A DNA stretch of 62,600 nucleotides from Geitlerinema sp. S16 (GCA_011390275.1 JAABST010000024.1:1-62600); one strand, 5' to 3'; positions 8,123 through 18,900 are shown, counted from the stretch's first letter. The notes: a model not told the origin generated them from the letters alone. Numbers and translations are program-made.

Positions 8123-10333
8123 ATGATGAAACAGCTCAAACAAGCGCATGAGATACTATTTCTTGCTGAAATATTTCCACTGATACCCGATTTAGGGTTG
8201 CAAGGAATATGCTTTGAAGTCACAGTCAATTTAGATCGTAAACTTGGTAACCGTTTCTGTTTTTATCTCTGCCGCCTTGACTCAGAACATGTCTATATTT
8301 GGAATGTCGATAAAATCATTTATCTTCCCAATCAAGCGAATCAAACATCTGATGATGAGTTACAGCGTCTTGAAAAATTGTCAATCCAAGCAATCACACA
8401 TATTGAAGAACTCGAAAATCATGATTTAAAGATCAAAAATCTAACACCAATTCCGCTCAATGCCAAACAACTATCGATTCTGGGATACCAGATATTTCGT
8501 CACGCAAACATTCAAAAAACATTTCCAATTGACACCATTGATAATGTCAGTGTTCGGCGTCATGTGGAAGCCAATTCGGAGATATTTATCCACAGTGATA
8601 CTGAGCAGGCTGCGATCGCATTAACGATTAAATCAAAGATGCGATATCTAGGTACATTATCTGATTTGTTACAATCTGGGCAGGCTATATCTTTACAAGA
8701 GGACGAGCTGATTGGGTTGCAAGTTAATGCGATCGGAGTTGATGGTCGTTGCACTATTCGAGAACTTCGGGGAAACCTGGGAGAACATCGCGATCGTCTT
8801 TTACGTTTAGCCAGTGATCCCGATGTTCGACGCATAATTGATCGATCGGATGATGTAGATCTAGTTCTTGCTGTACAAATTGGTAAACAACAGAAGCTTT
8901 ATGACTATCCAATCGCAGCTCTAACACCTTCGATTACGGCAAGTACTGCTAAACAGTTTGGTGTTGATTATGGAAAATTGCTTCAGCTGACGAAACATAA
9001 TCTTTTGACCGCACGACAAGAGACGTTAAGAACAATATCTCAGAGTCTCACACTAGAGTTTGAAAAATATGGAATTAAGTTAGGAAAAAGTCTAAATACC
9101 CGAACGCATTTGAGTCTATTCTGGAAGCTTGACTCGCAACTTGAAGAGACAGCTTTACTATTCGGCAAACAAAAAACTAGTGTCCAGGCTCGTACACTGT
9201 CAGGGCTTTCATCTGGTGGTGCATATCAAAAAAATAAGCCTGATATCCGAATTTCTAGCCTAAGATTTTGTGCGACACTTGCTGGTAATTTTGTTAAACA
9301 GCTTGAAGCTCAATTAATCCGATACGGCTTTAATCCTATATTTGTGTACAAACATAATTCTTTAGTGAATTTAGACTTGGGTAATATTGCCAGTACAAAG
9401 GTTGAAGTGGAGCGTGTGCTAGAGGATGCTTTAGCTTTGCCATGCGACATCTTCCTGATATTTTTGCCTGATGCCGATCGAGAATTAGATGATACTGAGG
9501 GTGGGAGTCTATATCATTATCTCTATTCACGTATTATTGAACGGGGTGTAGCCAGTCAGTTTATTTCTGAAAAAACATTAAAGCAGTCCATCGGAAATGT
9601 ATTAAACAATGTTGTCCCTGGTATCATTGCCAAAACCGGAAATATTCCTTTTGTGTTTGCAGAGCCACTGATGATTGCTGATCGCTTTATTGGCCTAGAT
9701 GTTGCCCGCAAAGCATTGAGTAAACGTTCCGGTTCCATTAATGCCTGTGCCACAATTCGAGTATATGGACGGCATGGGGATTTAATCAGCTACGCCCTTG
9801 AGGATTCTAGTTTAGAGGGCGAAGAGATTCCTCAGCGTGTTATTGATAAGGTTTTACCGATCGATTCTAGCGGCAAAGTTACGTTGGTCTATCGGGATGG
9901 TCGGTTTTGCGGTAATGAAGCGCAGGCATTGCGAGAACGCGCCAATAGTCTCGGCGCGGGATTAATTTTAGTGGAATGTACAAAGTCTGGTGTTCCTCGC
10001 TTATATCAGTGGGATAAACCAAGAATGTCTTCACCACCTAAAGGTCTTGCACTACATCTTTCATCGCAGGAAGCTCTTGTTATTTCAACTCAAGTATCAG
10101 AACGTATTGGTCTTGCACGACCTCTGCGCCTTAAGATTCACGAACTAAGTGATGCCGTCGATCTAAATGCTGTAATCGAAGCAACGTTAAAGCTGACGTT
10201 ACTACACTACGGCTCACTGAAACCACCCCGTTTACCAATTCCTATTTTTGGTGCAGATCGTGTGTCTGGTTTACGATTAAAAGGGATTTATCCAGTGACT
10301 GCGATTTATGAAAAGCGTCAATTTTGGCTATGA
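8123..10333 (+). CDS. prokaryotic Argonaute (long, predicted catalytically active)
   Basis: The protein has 736 residues from the ATG at 8123. A longer frame begins at 8051, but its first 24 codons only re-read the end of the nuclease gene. Argonautes bind a short guide nucleic acid and cleave complementary targets. The MID region is recognisable (SQFISEKTLK, then VLNNVVPGIIAKTGNIPFVF). The PIWI domain shows the full slicer set: Asp526 (FIGLDVA), a Glu-finger candidate in Glu565-Glu568 (LEGEEIP), Asp592 (LVYRDGRF) and Asp712 (LPIPIFGADRVSGL). N and PAZ domains would occupy roughly residues 1-330. The overall sequence resembles cyanobacterial long-A Argonautes such as that of Synechococcus. 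Codon use is AT-rich, suggesting transfer. It is convergent with the DUF39 gene. Confidence 0.93.
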   Translation: MMKQLKQAHEILFLAEIFPLIPDLGLQGICFEVTVNLDRKLGNRFCFYLCRLDSEHVYIWNVDKIIYLPNQANQTSDDELQRLEKLSIQAITHIEELENHDLKIKNLTPIPLNAKQLSILGYQIFRHANIQKTFPIDTIDNVSVRRHVEANSEIFIHSDTEQAAIALTIKSKMRYLGTLSDLLQSGQAISLQEDELIGLQVNAIGVDGRCTIRELRGNLGEHRDRLLRLASDPDVRRIIDRSDDVDLVLAVQIGKQQKLYDYPIAALTPSITASTAKQFGVDYGKLLQLTKHNLLTARQETLRTISQSLTLEFEKYGIKLGKSLNTRTHLSLFWKLDSQLEETALLFGKQKTSVQARTLSGLSSGGAYQKNKPDIRISSLRFCATLAGNFVKQLEAQLIRYGFNPIFVYKHNSLVNLDLGNIASTKVEVERVLEDALALPCDIFLIFLPDADRELDDTEGGSLYHYLYSRIIERGVASQFISEKTLKQSIGNVLNNVVPGIIAKTGNIPFVFAEPLMIADRFIGLDVARKALSKRSGSINACATIRVYGRHGDLISYALEDSSLEGEEIPQRVIDKVLPIDSSGKVTLVYRDGRFCGNEAQALRERANSLGAGLILVECTKSGVPRLYQWDKPRMSSPPKGLALHLSSQEALVISTQVSERIGLARPLRLKIHELSDAVDLNAVIEATLKLTLLHYGSLKPPRLPIPIFGADRVSGLRLKGIYPVTAIYEKRQFWL

Positions 10334-10372
10334 GCGGCCTGGTGTTTAGCATTGCGACAGGGGACAATATGG

Positions 10373-11566
10373 CTACAACCCCGTCAAATCTGACCCCGCC
10401 CCCCACGAATCCTGCGGCATAAACGCCCGATCGCGCGGAATCGACGCCACCGGCTCCGTCAACAAAAACTCCCCCGCCTCAATCCACCCCTTCAACTCCT
10501 CCGCCACCAGCCGCGATCGCGCAATACTCGCCAGCGGCGCTACCCGCACCGTCTGACCCTCGATCGTCATCTTCCCCGTCTTGAGCTGCGCATAACTCAC
10601 CAGCCCAAACGTCGGACGCACCCGACGCGGAATCGAAAAATCCATCACCGGCGCCACAATCTCATCATCCCGCACCGCACACCGCCGCACCACCTCCTCA
10701 TTCAACACCGGCAACGGCACACCCATCCCCAACATCAATGACGGGCCATAATTGTGGAAATAACAGCCCCGCACCCACTCCGGATTCATCTGCTTCGCGT
10801 CGCCACTGAGCGCCAACGTCGCCGCCGGACCGATCGGCGTTTGATTCGGGAGACGCTTTTGCAGCGGAAAATGCTGCGTCCCCTCGCCCGTCACGTAACC
10901 GACACCGCCACCGAGAAACACTCGCGTACCGATGCCGATTAGATTCAGTTCGGGATCGTTGAGTAGGGGCGAAATCGCGCCAGGGCAGGCATAGACGGCG
11001 TTGCCAAGCTGCGGCTGTAGGGGGCCGAGGTAGGTATACAGGGGACGATCGCCCGCATTCACGCCGACGATGAAATTTTGATAGAGGCTGCGCGGATTGA
11101 ACAGATAAAACTGATTGATCCGATCGCGATCGATCGTCGTTTCAAACGATGCACGCGGATAACAGTCCGTCACATGACCCAGCGCCCGCAGCGCGATCGA
11201 CTTCCCCGCGATCAGGTCTGCAATTACGTGACCCCCGCCGCGCATCTGCGCCTGGGCGTCCTCCGTATCGCTCGCATCCACCGGCTCCGTCGCGCCCAAA
11301 TACAAGTCCACCGCCCCAAAACCCGAATAGGCCGACACCCCATCAAGCCAGCACTGACGAATCTTGATCGGCGGATCGGTATGGCCAATATTAATAATCG
11401 CGCCGCTCGACTCCACCGGCTCAAATGTCCCCGTCGTGATCACATCCACCTCGCGGGCAATCTCAGCAGGCGATCGCTCTGCAACGCGAGCTTTTAACTC
11501 CTCAACCGTCCAAACCACAGCGCAACGCGCTTGGATTTTGTCGTTAATCTCGGCAATGGTTTTCAC
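10373..11566 (-). CDS. homocysteine biosynthesis protein (DUF39/HcyBio family)
   Basis: The protein has 397 residues and matches the DUF39 family throughout: an N-terminal TTGTFEPVESSGAIINIGHT, a GGGHVIADLIAGKSIALRA block, and a VFLGGGVGYVTGEGTQH block. In methanogens this family is implicated in making homocysteine from aspartate semialdehyde and a sulfur donor; in cyanobacteria the role is inferred. MetH, which consumes homocysteine, lies on the other side of the Argonaute operon. Unlike some archaeal members, no CBS or ferredoxin domain is fused at the C-terminus. Confidence 0.85.
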   Translation of the reverse strand: MKTIAEINDKIQARCAVVWTVEELKARVAERSPAEIAREVDVITTGTFEPVESSGAIINIGHTDPPIKIRQCWLDGVSAYSGFGAVDLYLGATEPVDASDTEDAQAQMRGGGHVIADLIAGKSIALRALGHVTDCYPRASFETTIDRDRINQFYLFNPRSLYQNFIVGVNAGDRPLYTYLGPLQPQLGNAVYACPGAISPLLNDPELNLIGIGTRVFLGGGVGYVTGEGTQHFPLQKRLPNQTPIGPAATLALSGDAKQMNPEWVRGCYFHNYGPSLMLGMGVPLPVLNEEVVRRCAVRDDEIVAPVMDFSIPRRVRPTFGLVSYAQLKTGKMTIEGQTVRVAPLASIARSRLVAEELKGWIEAGEFLLTEPVASIPRDRAFMPQDSWGAGSDLTGL

Positions 11567-11602
11567 ATCGATAACCCGTGGAAGTCGAGCAGACGTGAGC
11601 GA

Positions 11603-12319
11603 TTATGATGCTTCACTTTGATTCGGTAGTGGCGGCACTTCAAACTTATAGCCGACACCGCGCACGGTTTGAATCAGAGACGCCTTACTCGCCGTTTCGA
11701 TCTTGCGCCGAATCTGGCCGATATGCACATCAACCACGCGCTGATCGCCCACATAGTCATAATCCCAGACCTCTTGGAGCAGCTCCGATCGCCGCCACAC
11801 TCTATCGGGATGGCTCGCGAGGAAGTGAAGCAGGTCAAATTCAAGCGCCGTCAGGGCGACCGGTGCGCCTGCAAGCATGACGATGCGGCTATCACTCTCG
11901 ATCGTCAGGTCACCAAAGGCCAAACCACTCGGCTTGATGGGGATCGTGCGACGTCGGCGCTTCAAAGCGGCTCCAACTCGTGCGCCTAGCTCAACCAAAC
12001 TAAACGGCTTGGTCAGGTAATCGTCCGCGCCCTTCTGAAAGCCGCGCACCACATCCTCTTCGTCACTGCGGCTCGTCAGCATCATGATATAAACATCGGT
12101 CTTGCTCTGCATCTCTTGACAAAGCTGGAAGCCCGTCGTGTCTGGCAAATTGACATCAAGAATAACCAAGTCCGGATTAAATCGATCAAAATAATCGAGA
12201 GCGGCCTTGCCATCTTCAGCAGCTTCTACGAGATAATCGTCCTGCTTGCTCAAGAAGCGATCGATTAGGTTCCGGACGGACGCATCATCATCGACAACGA
12301 GAATTTTTGCAGGAGTCAT
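11603..12319 (-). CDS. OmpR/PhoB-type response regulator
   Basis: The protein has 238 residues from the ATG at 12319; an upstream in-frame start would add 28 unrelated residues. The receiver domain (1-120) has acidic residues D10-D12, phospho-acceptor Asp55 (LVILDVNLP), a conserved Thr/Ser (MLTSRSDEED) and Lys in YLTKPF. The C-terminal winged helix (about 140-230) has LTALEFDLLHFLASHPDRVWRR and a VDVHIGQIRRKIE recognition region. It acts as a phosphorylation-dependent transcription factor. No cognate histidine kinase is in the window. Whether it corresponds to a named cyanobacterial regulator (RpaA, RpaB or other) cannot be decided by eye. Confidence 0.9.
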   Translation of the reverse strand: MTPAKILVVDDDASVRNLIDRFLSKQDDYLVEAAEDGKAALDYFDRFNPDLVILDVNLPDTTGFQLCQEMQSKTDVYIMMLTSRSDEEDVVRGFQKGADDYLTKPFSLVELGARVGAALKRRRRTIPIKPSGLAFGDLTIESDSRIVMLAGAPVALTALEFDLLHFLASHPDRVWRRSELLQEVWDYDYVGDQRVVDVHIGQIRRKIETASKASLIQTVRGVGYKFEVPPLPNQSEAS

Positions 12320-12847
12320 ACTACAGTTGTACGAGAGTTGTACAGGCTCGAATAATTGGTGTTTCGCAATTGGTCTGAACGGGTGGCTTGAACGTGATCG
12401 CACTGGATCAGTGCAGGGACGAGCCTACCCGTGCAGGCAGACCCAAGAATATTTGTTACTTACATTTGGAGCCGACGACACCCGGACATCATTATCGACT
12501 GAAGGCTCACGAATAAACAAGCACCATGTGACCAGACGATAAGTTTATATAAAGGCTTGTAACATTTTGTGATCTTACTTAGGCCATCCAAGTGACACCA
12601 TGATTCAGTCCTATATTTGACCATTTCCCCTAACAATACGCTTCTTCATGCTCTGCCTGAGATGCAAGGACTTACGTAAAGAAGCGTATGTTTTATTAAC
12701 AGACTCGATACGCCTGAAAAAACAGCATGTAACACTAGAGCGGTAGCAATTTGACGGTAATCGTCGATCGCCAAACTCACCCAGCGATCGCCGAGTTATC
12801 GTCAATCCTTTGCGACTTGATCATCGTTGCCGCTGGAGAATGCGATC
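12320..12847. other. 528-bp divergent intergenic region
   Basis: This is the promoter region between the response regulator and the 12848 gene. No ORF, tRNA or known RNA was recognised. It holds one clear inverted repeat (annotated separately). Confidence 0.4.
12636..12689. repeat. 11-bp perfect inverted repeat
   Basis: ATACGCTTCTT (12636-12646) and its exact reverse complement AAGAAGCGTAT (12679-12689) are separated by 32 bases. The pair could be a stem-loop in a transcript or paired operator half-sites. No poly-T tract follows, so it is not a standard terminator. Confidence 0.4.
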
Positions 12848-13231
12848 GTGCCCTCGCCGACTACTGTTTTGACTTCTTACCCCCTACAGCTCGATTTACC
12901 CGCCGGTTCGCTGTCACTCTCTCTCCCACCCGAAACGGTACGGGATATCCAAACAGCTCTCGCTCAAATTACCGAAGCGCTTAAAGCCGTCGCGCTGCAA
13001 ACATCGTCGTCAGAGCGCGGCAGTCGGCCACGCCCCCAGCGCCCGATCGAGTACCAACACACCGGCCAAGTCTTCCTCGAAATTTTCTGTAACCCCAACA
13101 TTTGGCCGACACCGTTTGCCGCCAAAATCTTGCTGTCCGTACGCGACGATCGCCTCCGGATCAGCTCCGAAATCGAACTCGTCCGCCTTAACGAATGCAT
13201 CGATCGCTATTTCGAGCAAATCCCGGATTAA
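12848..13231 (+). CDS. conserved-looking hypothetical protein
   Basis: The protein has about 127 residues from a GTG at 12848; a TTG at 12827 would add seven. The N-terminal third is Leu/Pro/Ser-rich (LQLDLPAGSLSLSLPPETV), followed by a helix, a basic Arg/Pro linker and an ordered C-terminal part (VFLEIFCNPNIWPTPFAAKILLSVRDD, then NECIDRYFEQIPD). No membrane segment and no motif was recognised. It is convergent with glgB. Codon use and HIP1 motifs match the host, so it is probably a native cyanobacterial gene of unknown role. Confidence 0.65.
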   Translation: MPSPTTVLTSYPLQLDLPAGSLSLSLPPETVRDIQTALAQITEALKAVALQTSSSERGSRPRPQRPIEYQHTGQVFLEIFCNPNIWPTPFAAKILLSVRDDRLRISSEIELVRLNECIDRYFEQIPD

Positions 13232-13299
13232 CTCAAACCCGTGTAGCGCAACCCTCTGGGTTGATTGCAAGCTGGACGCTTGCGCGACGCGGGTTTGAG
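13232..13299. terminator. long hairpin between convergent genes
   Basis: CTCAAACCCG (13232-13241) pairs exactly with CGGGTTTGAG (13290-13299). Inside is a second small stem, GCAAGC/GCTTGC. It sits just after the stop of the hypothetical gene and before the end of glgB, and is a likely bidirectional transcript end. Confidence 0.5.
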
Positions 13300-13342
13300 C
13301 CTTGTTCTTTCCCGAACTCACGCGAGCAAGAGGGTTTTGGGA

Positions 13343-15661
13343 TTATGCGTCTGCATTGTTTGCCTGCATAACTGCGGCAGTTTTCTCGCGATCGAGCTTG
13401 AACACAACGACAGCCAGCGGCGGCAGACAGAGATCGAGCGAATTGGATTGGCCATGATAGCCCCACTCGTCCGTCCACTTACCCCCAAGATTGCCCATAT
13501 TGCTACCGCCAAACTCGCCCGAGTCGCTGTTAAATAGCTCGGTGTAAAAGCCCTCTTCAGGAACACCGATGCGGTAGTGGCTATGGGGTTGCGGCGTGAA
13601 ATTACAAACAATCACCAGGAACTCATTGGACTCATGGGCGCGACGGATAAATGACGCCACGCTGTGCTGATTATCATTACAGTCAATCCAATCAAAGCCC
13701 GATTCCTCATAGTCCTGAGAATAAAGCGCCGGTTCGCTGCGGTAGAGCTGATTGAGCGTGGTCAAGCACTGCTTGAGTCCGCTGTGAGGCGCGTACTGGA
13801 GGAGATCCCATTCGAGATCATCCCAAACGTTCCACTCGCTCCACTGCCCAAACTCCATGCTCATGAACAGCGTTTTCTTGCCGGGATGGCAGAACATGTA
13901 GCTGTAGAGCGTGCGGGCGGTGGCGAATTTTTGCCATTCATCGCCGGGAATTTTGCCGATGATGTTGCTCTTGCCGTGGACGATTTCGTCGTGGGACAGC
14001 GCCAGCATGTAGTTTTCGCTGTGGTGATACCACATGCTGAACGTGATGTTGTTTTGGTGGAATTGGCGGAACCAGGGGTCCATGCTGAAATAGTCGAGCA
14101 TGTCGTGCATCCAGCCCATGTTCCACTTTTGGTTAAAGCCGAGACCGCCCACGTAGGTCGGCCAGGAGACCATCGGCCAGGAGGTGGATTCCTCGGCGAT
14201 CGACAAAATACCGGAGAAATTCTCGAAGATCACATGGTTGGTTTGACGCAGGAAATCCGCCGCTTCGAGATTTTCGCGCCCACCGTATTCGTTGGGCAGC
14301 CATTCGCCCGGTTCACGTTGGTAGTCGAGATAGAGCATCGACGCCACAGCATCGACGCGAATCCCGTCGATGTGATATTTGTCGAACCAAAACAGGGCGT
14401 TGGAGACCAGGAAGTTACGAACTTCGTTACGACCATAGTTAAAGATCAGCGTACCCCACTCCATATGCTCGCCTTTGCGCGGGTCGGAGTGTTCGTAGAG
14501 GTGCGTGCCATCGAAGAAGGCGAGACCGTGGGCATCCTTGGGGAAGTGGCCGGGAACCCAATCGACGAGGAAACCGATGCCCGCTTGGTGGCATTGGTCG
14601 ATGAAGTACATCAAATCCTGGGGTGAGCCGTAGCGCGAGGTGGCCGCGTAGTAGCCCGCAACTTGGTAACCCCAGGAGCCATCAAAGGGATGCTCCGCGA
14701 TCGGCATGACTTCGATGTGCGTGAAGCCCAGCTCTTTAACGTAGGGAATGAGCCGATCGGCGAGTTCTTTGTAGGTCAGGAATCGCGCTCCGGGCTTGAG
14801 GTCGGCGACCGCAACGGGTGGGATCGGATTTCCGAGGTAGTCCGTTCCCGGCTCATCGAAATTTGCATTCATCCAGGAGCCGATATGCACCTCGTACACG
14901 GAAACGGGCTGGCGCATCGGATCTTGTTGGGCGCGTTGCTCCAACCAGGCGGCATCGTTCCAGGTGTAGTTATTAATGTCGGCGACGATCGAGGCCGTAT
15001 CGGGGCGCACTTCCTGCTGATAGCCGTAGGGATCGGATTTTTTGTAAATGTGGCCGTCTTGGTTTTTAACTTCGTATTTATAAATCTCGCCGACGCCTAA
15101 TTCGGGGATGAACAGTTCCCAGACGCCGTTACCGCGTCGCGCAAACTGGTAGCGGCGTCCGTCCCAGTTGTTGAAATCGCCAATAATCGAGACGTTGCGG
15201 GCATTGGGCGCCCACACCGCGAAAAATACGCCCTTAACGCCGTCAAACTCGGTCAAGTGAGCGCCAAGTTTGTCGTAAATGCGTTGGTGGTTGCCTTCCG
15301 CAAACAGATGCGTGTCTAAATCGCTGAGTTTGGGTTCGTCAAAGGCATAGGGATCGTATTCGAGGTGTTCACGATCGCCCTGCTTGACGCGCAATTTATA
15401 GGATTTCGGGAAGGTTTCCCCGCTGTAGGCCACCTCACACTCATAAAAATCGACATTTTGCGGCGTCTCCATCGGCACTTCCTGACCGTCAGGCATGACC
15501 ACGGTAATGCTGTCCGTATCCGGTCGATAGACGCGAATCGCCCAAGCATCTTTGCCGTCGAGTTTGTGAGGGCCAAGGGCGTAATGGGGATTGTCGTGGT
15601 GGTTACGGATAACGAGATCGACCTGAGTGGAGTCGATCGTCGCCAAGGTCGGAGTTGCCAT
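13343..15661 (-). CDS. glgB: 1,4-alpha-glucan branching enzyme
   Basis: This 772-residue GH13 enzyme introduces alpha-1,6 branches into glycogen. The N-terminal part (1-110) and the CBM48 module (about 125-225, WAPNARNVSIIGDFNNWDGR) precede the catalytic barrel. Catalytic residues are visible: nucleophile Asp437 in GIRVDAVAS, Glu490 in IAEEST, and the DEIVHG motif. DWVPGHFPKD is a typical branching-enzyme signature. The C-terminal beta domain ends in an Ala/Asn-rich tail. It stands alone, without other glycogen genes nearby. Confidence 0.97.
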   Translation of the reverse strand: MATPTLATIDSTQVDLVIRNHHDNPHYALGPHKLDGKDAWAIRVYRPDTDSITVVMPDGQEVPMETPQNVDFYECEVAYSGETFPKSYKLRVKQGDREHLEYDPYAFDEPKLSDLDTHLFAEGNHQRIYDKLGAHLTEFDGVKGVFFAVWAPNARNVSIIGDFNNWDGRRYQFARRGNGVWELFIPELGVGEIYKYEVKNQDGHIYKKSDPYGYQQEVRPDTASIVADINNYTWNDAAWLEQRAQQDPMRQPVSVYEVHIGSWMNANFDEPGTDYLGNPIPPVAVADLKPGARFLTYKELADRLIPYVKELGFTHIEVMPIAEHPFDGSWGYQVAGYYAATSRYGSPQDLMYFIDQCHQAGIGFLVDWVPGHFPKDAHGLAFFDGTHLYEHSDPRKGEHMEWGTLIFNYGRNEVRNFLVSNALFWFDKYHIDGIRVDAVASMLYLDYQREPGEWLPNEYGGRENLEAADFLRQTNHVIFENFSGILSIAEESTSWPMVSWPTYVGGLGFNQKWNMGWMHDMLDYFSMDPWFRQFHQNNITFSMWYHHSENYMLALSHDEIVHGKSNIIGKIPGDEWQKFATARTLYSYMFCHPGKKTLFMSMEFGQWSEWNVWDDLEWDLLQYAPHSGLKQCLTTLNQLYRSEPALYSQDYEESGFDWIDCNDNQHSVASFIRRAHESNEFLVIVCNFTPQPHSHYRIGVPEEGFYTELFNSDSGEFGGSNMGNLGGKWTDEWGYHGQSNSLDLCLPPLAVVVFKLDREKTAAVMQANNADA

Positions 15662-15944
15662 AGGAATTTTCGCCGAGCGGGTGTTATAAGGTCAGCTTAA
15701 ATGAGCCGATCGCAGGCTTAGACGATACCGAGGATCGACGACAACGTGAGAGAAGTCATCAAAACCACGAAATCTCGCTACGTTTCAGGTTTAATTAGGT
15801 TTAAAGATAGCGCATTGCCTTACCGTGGCGGGCTTGGATTGGTTCTGGATCTGTTATTGGTGTATTCCGTAGATGAATGTGTTCTGCGGTAAACGTGCCG
15901 TACAGCGATGACGGCTCAATACTATTCAGTCGAATTTGCTCAAT

Positions 15945-18900
15945 CTACAGACCCACAATGTCAGTCGCTGTTAGGCTCGCAACACCGCTGAGGCGGGCTA
16001 AGAGTTCGCCGTTGTAGCCGATCGTGCTGTGGGTTCCGTCGCTGTTGATCGTCAGATCCGCAAAGCTCAAGACTCTGACCGTTCCGAGGCGGTCTTCACC
16101 CACGTTGAAGTTTTCGATCAGATTCTCGCCGATCGCAACGCCTGGACGATTCTGTCCGCTAGCTGAATTCTCAAGAATCTCCACGACGACAAGCTTATCC
16201 TGGCCGGGAGTGAAGTCAGTCAACAAATCGGAGCCGTCGCCAGTGCGAAACAGGAAGGTATCCGCGCCGTCGCCGCCGGTAAGGGTATCCGCGCCGCGAT
16301 CGCCCGCAATCCAGTCGTCATCCTCGCCGCCGTTGAGGATGTCATCATCCTGACCGCCGAACAGACTATCGTTACCGCGATCGCCAAGGAGTTCATCATT
16401 GCCCACGTTGCCAAAGATTAGATCATCACCGCCGCCGGTGTTGACGTAGTCGTTACCGGGGAGTGCGGCGATGATGTCAGCGGTGGTGTCGTTGCGATCG
16501 CGGGTGACGCTATCGTCGCTGGGGGTGGTTTCGGTAGCGCTGGCGCTGGCAGGACTGGGAGGGCGATCGGTTTGGGGTTCGAGGTCGGCGAGGATTTGCG
16601 CGATCAGGGCAGAGAAATCGGGAGCTGATCCGAGATTTTCCACCGTTTCGGACGGGGTCGTTTCGCCCTCGGGTTCCGGACTGATATCAGGTTCGACAAC
16701 GACTTCTGGTGGATTAGCGGGGGGCGCGACGGGGTTTTCCACCACTGATCGAAGCTGTAAGCCGACGATCACCGGATCGTGATCCGAGGCGCGATCGGGA
16801 GTCGTGCTGTCAAACAGGCCACTGGGGTTAAACGTCTCGTCATAATCCAAGGCGTCGGCTTCATCGGCGTTAATGTGCCACTCCGTCACGCCCGTGACTT
16901 GGGGCGTCAGGGTCGTACTACTGAAGGCATAGTCCAGCACGCCCGCTTGACCGTCGAACACGTAGGAATAGGCGCTGGCTCCGAGCCGATCAGTGATCAG
17001 ATTGTCGTATTCGCCGCTGAGAAAAGCGATCGGGTCTTCCTGGGCGTAGGCGTTGAAGTCGCCGACCACCAGCAGATCGCGATCGTCGCTACCGGTGGGG
17101 TCACCGTCTAACCAAGCATCGATCGCCTGCGCTCCCCGTAGCCGCATCGCGTTGTAGCTCCCTTGACCGTCGCCCGCGTCAGCATCCGCGCCGCTTCCGC
17201 TTTCCGCCTTGGATTTGAGGTGATTTACCACCAGTGTAAAGCGTTCGTTTGTCGCGTTTTCGGTCAACGTTACGGCGAGGGGCGATCGATTCGTATTACC
17301 ACCGGAAAAGATCGAACCGCTGAAGCCTGCGGGAAGGTTGGCGTCGGTTAAAACGGCGATCGTGGTGTCAGCGGCCAAACTCACGGCACTGGGTTTATAA
17401 ATCACACCGACGGCGATCGCATCGTCACCCACCAGACCACCCGGATTGATATAAGCATAGGTTCCCGCCCCCACCGTCGCGTTAAGCCGATCCACCAGTG
17501 TCGCGATCGCGCTATTGGCTCCAGCGGTGTAGTTATTTTCCAGCTCCACCAGTCCGACCACATCCGCATTCATTCGAGCCAGCGCCGTGACCAGTTTGGC
17601 CGTCTGACGGTTAAACTCGCTCGCCGTATTCGCGCCCCGCGAATTTAACGTTGTGAAGTAGTTCAGCACGTTCAAGCTCGCGACAGTCAGATCGCCCCCC
17701 ACTGCAGCGGGCGCAGCCGATCGAGCATTGACGCGATTAAACGTCGGCGCGACGGTCGGCATCATTCGATAGGTTTCGTCGCCATTCGTGCCACTGGCGC
17801 GACCGAAATGCAGAATCCCCGTCAGGTTGGCGATCGTGTCGCCGCGACGTAGGGAATCGGACGGATCGAGGCGGCCATCGGGATAGACGATCGGGTCGGG
17901 ATTTTGGCGGGTTTGTCCGTCATCGAGGAGAATTGTACGTTTGGCGATGCTCTGCAAATGGGCGTCGTAGCCCGCCGCATTGGGGGCATTCGTTTGGGTG
18001 AACTGCGTTAAACCACCACCTTGGGCTAGCTGGATTTCGCCGTAGCGATCAAGCTGAAACAACTCCGTCACGCTCAAGGTTTCGGGCAAACGTACCCGCA
18101 TCCCCTCGAACGCTTCGAGATCGGCGATGTATTTACCATCGGCATTCGTCGCGATCGACGCTGCGGGCAAATCCAGATCGACGATCGCGGGTAGCGCATT
18201 GCCGGAACTCTGAACCGTTGCGTTGGTAATGCTCGTGATGGCTGTCAGTTGCGATAATTCATCGACTGTACCGGTGACTCGCACCCGATCGCCCACCTTG
18301 ACATCCACACCGGGACTGCTGCCGTCGTTGATAAAAATACCGTCCGAAGTGGCCGCATTTCCATCGCGATCGCTGTCTTCTTCCTGAACATAGAAGCCAT
18401 TCAGATCGCCATTCGTACCGCTGCCCGTTTGAAAATCTCCCGTCACAATGCCCTCGATCGTCACGGTCTGACCGTCTAACGCGCTGGCCGTGCCGCTACC
18501 TTGGATTTCGTGAATTTTGGTGATGACGACACCGGCATCGTCATTTTTAATCGTACCGGTGGCGGTGGCGGTGGTGATGGTGGTATCGCCGGAAGCATTG
18601 GATAGGGTGATGGTGAAGGTTTCGTCGAGTTCGGCGGTGGTGTCGCCGATCGCGCGAACTGTGATCGTCTGAGTTTTGTCGCCCGCGTTAAAGGTTAGTG
18701 TTCCAGGTGTCGCGGTGTAATCTTCGCCTGCTTTGGCACTACCATCGGCGATCGTAAAGTCCACCGTTGCAGACCCACGAGTGTCGTTCGATCGTGTGAC
18801 GGTAAAGGTTAAATCCTGGGTTCCCGCGTTCCCTTCGCTGCGAGTAACATCGGCGATCGTCAAACTTGGCGGTAACGTGCTGCCTGGAGAACCGACATCA

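Noticed and set aside
13664..14626. 320-codon plus-strand frame inside glgB
   Set aside because: It is the antisense shadow of a strongly recognised gene, caused by biased codon use.
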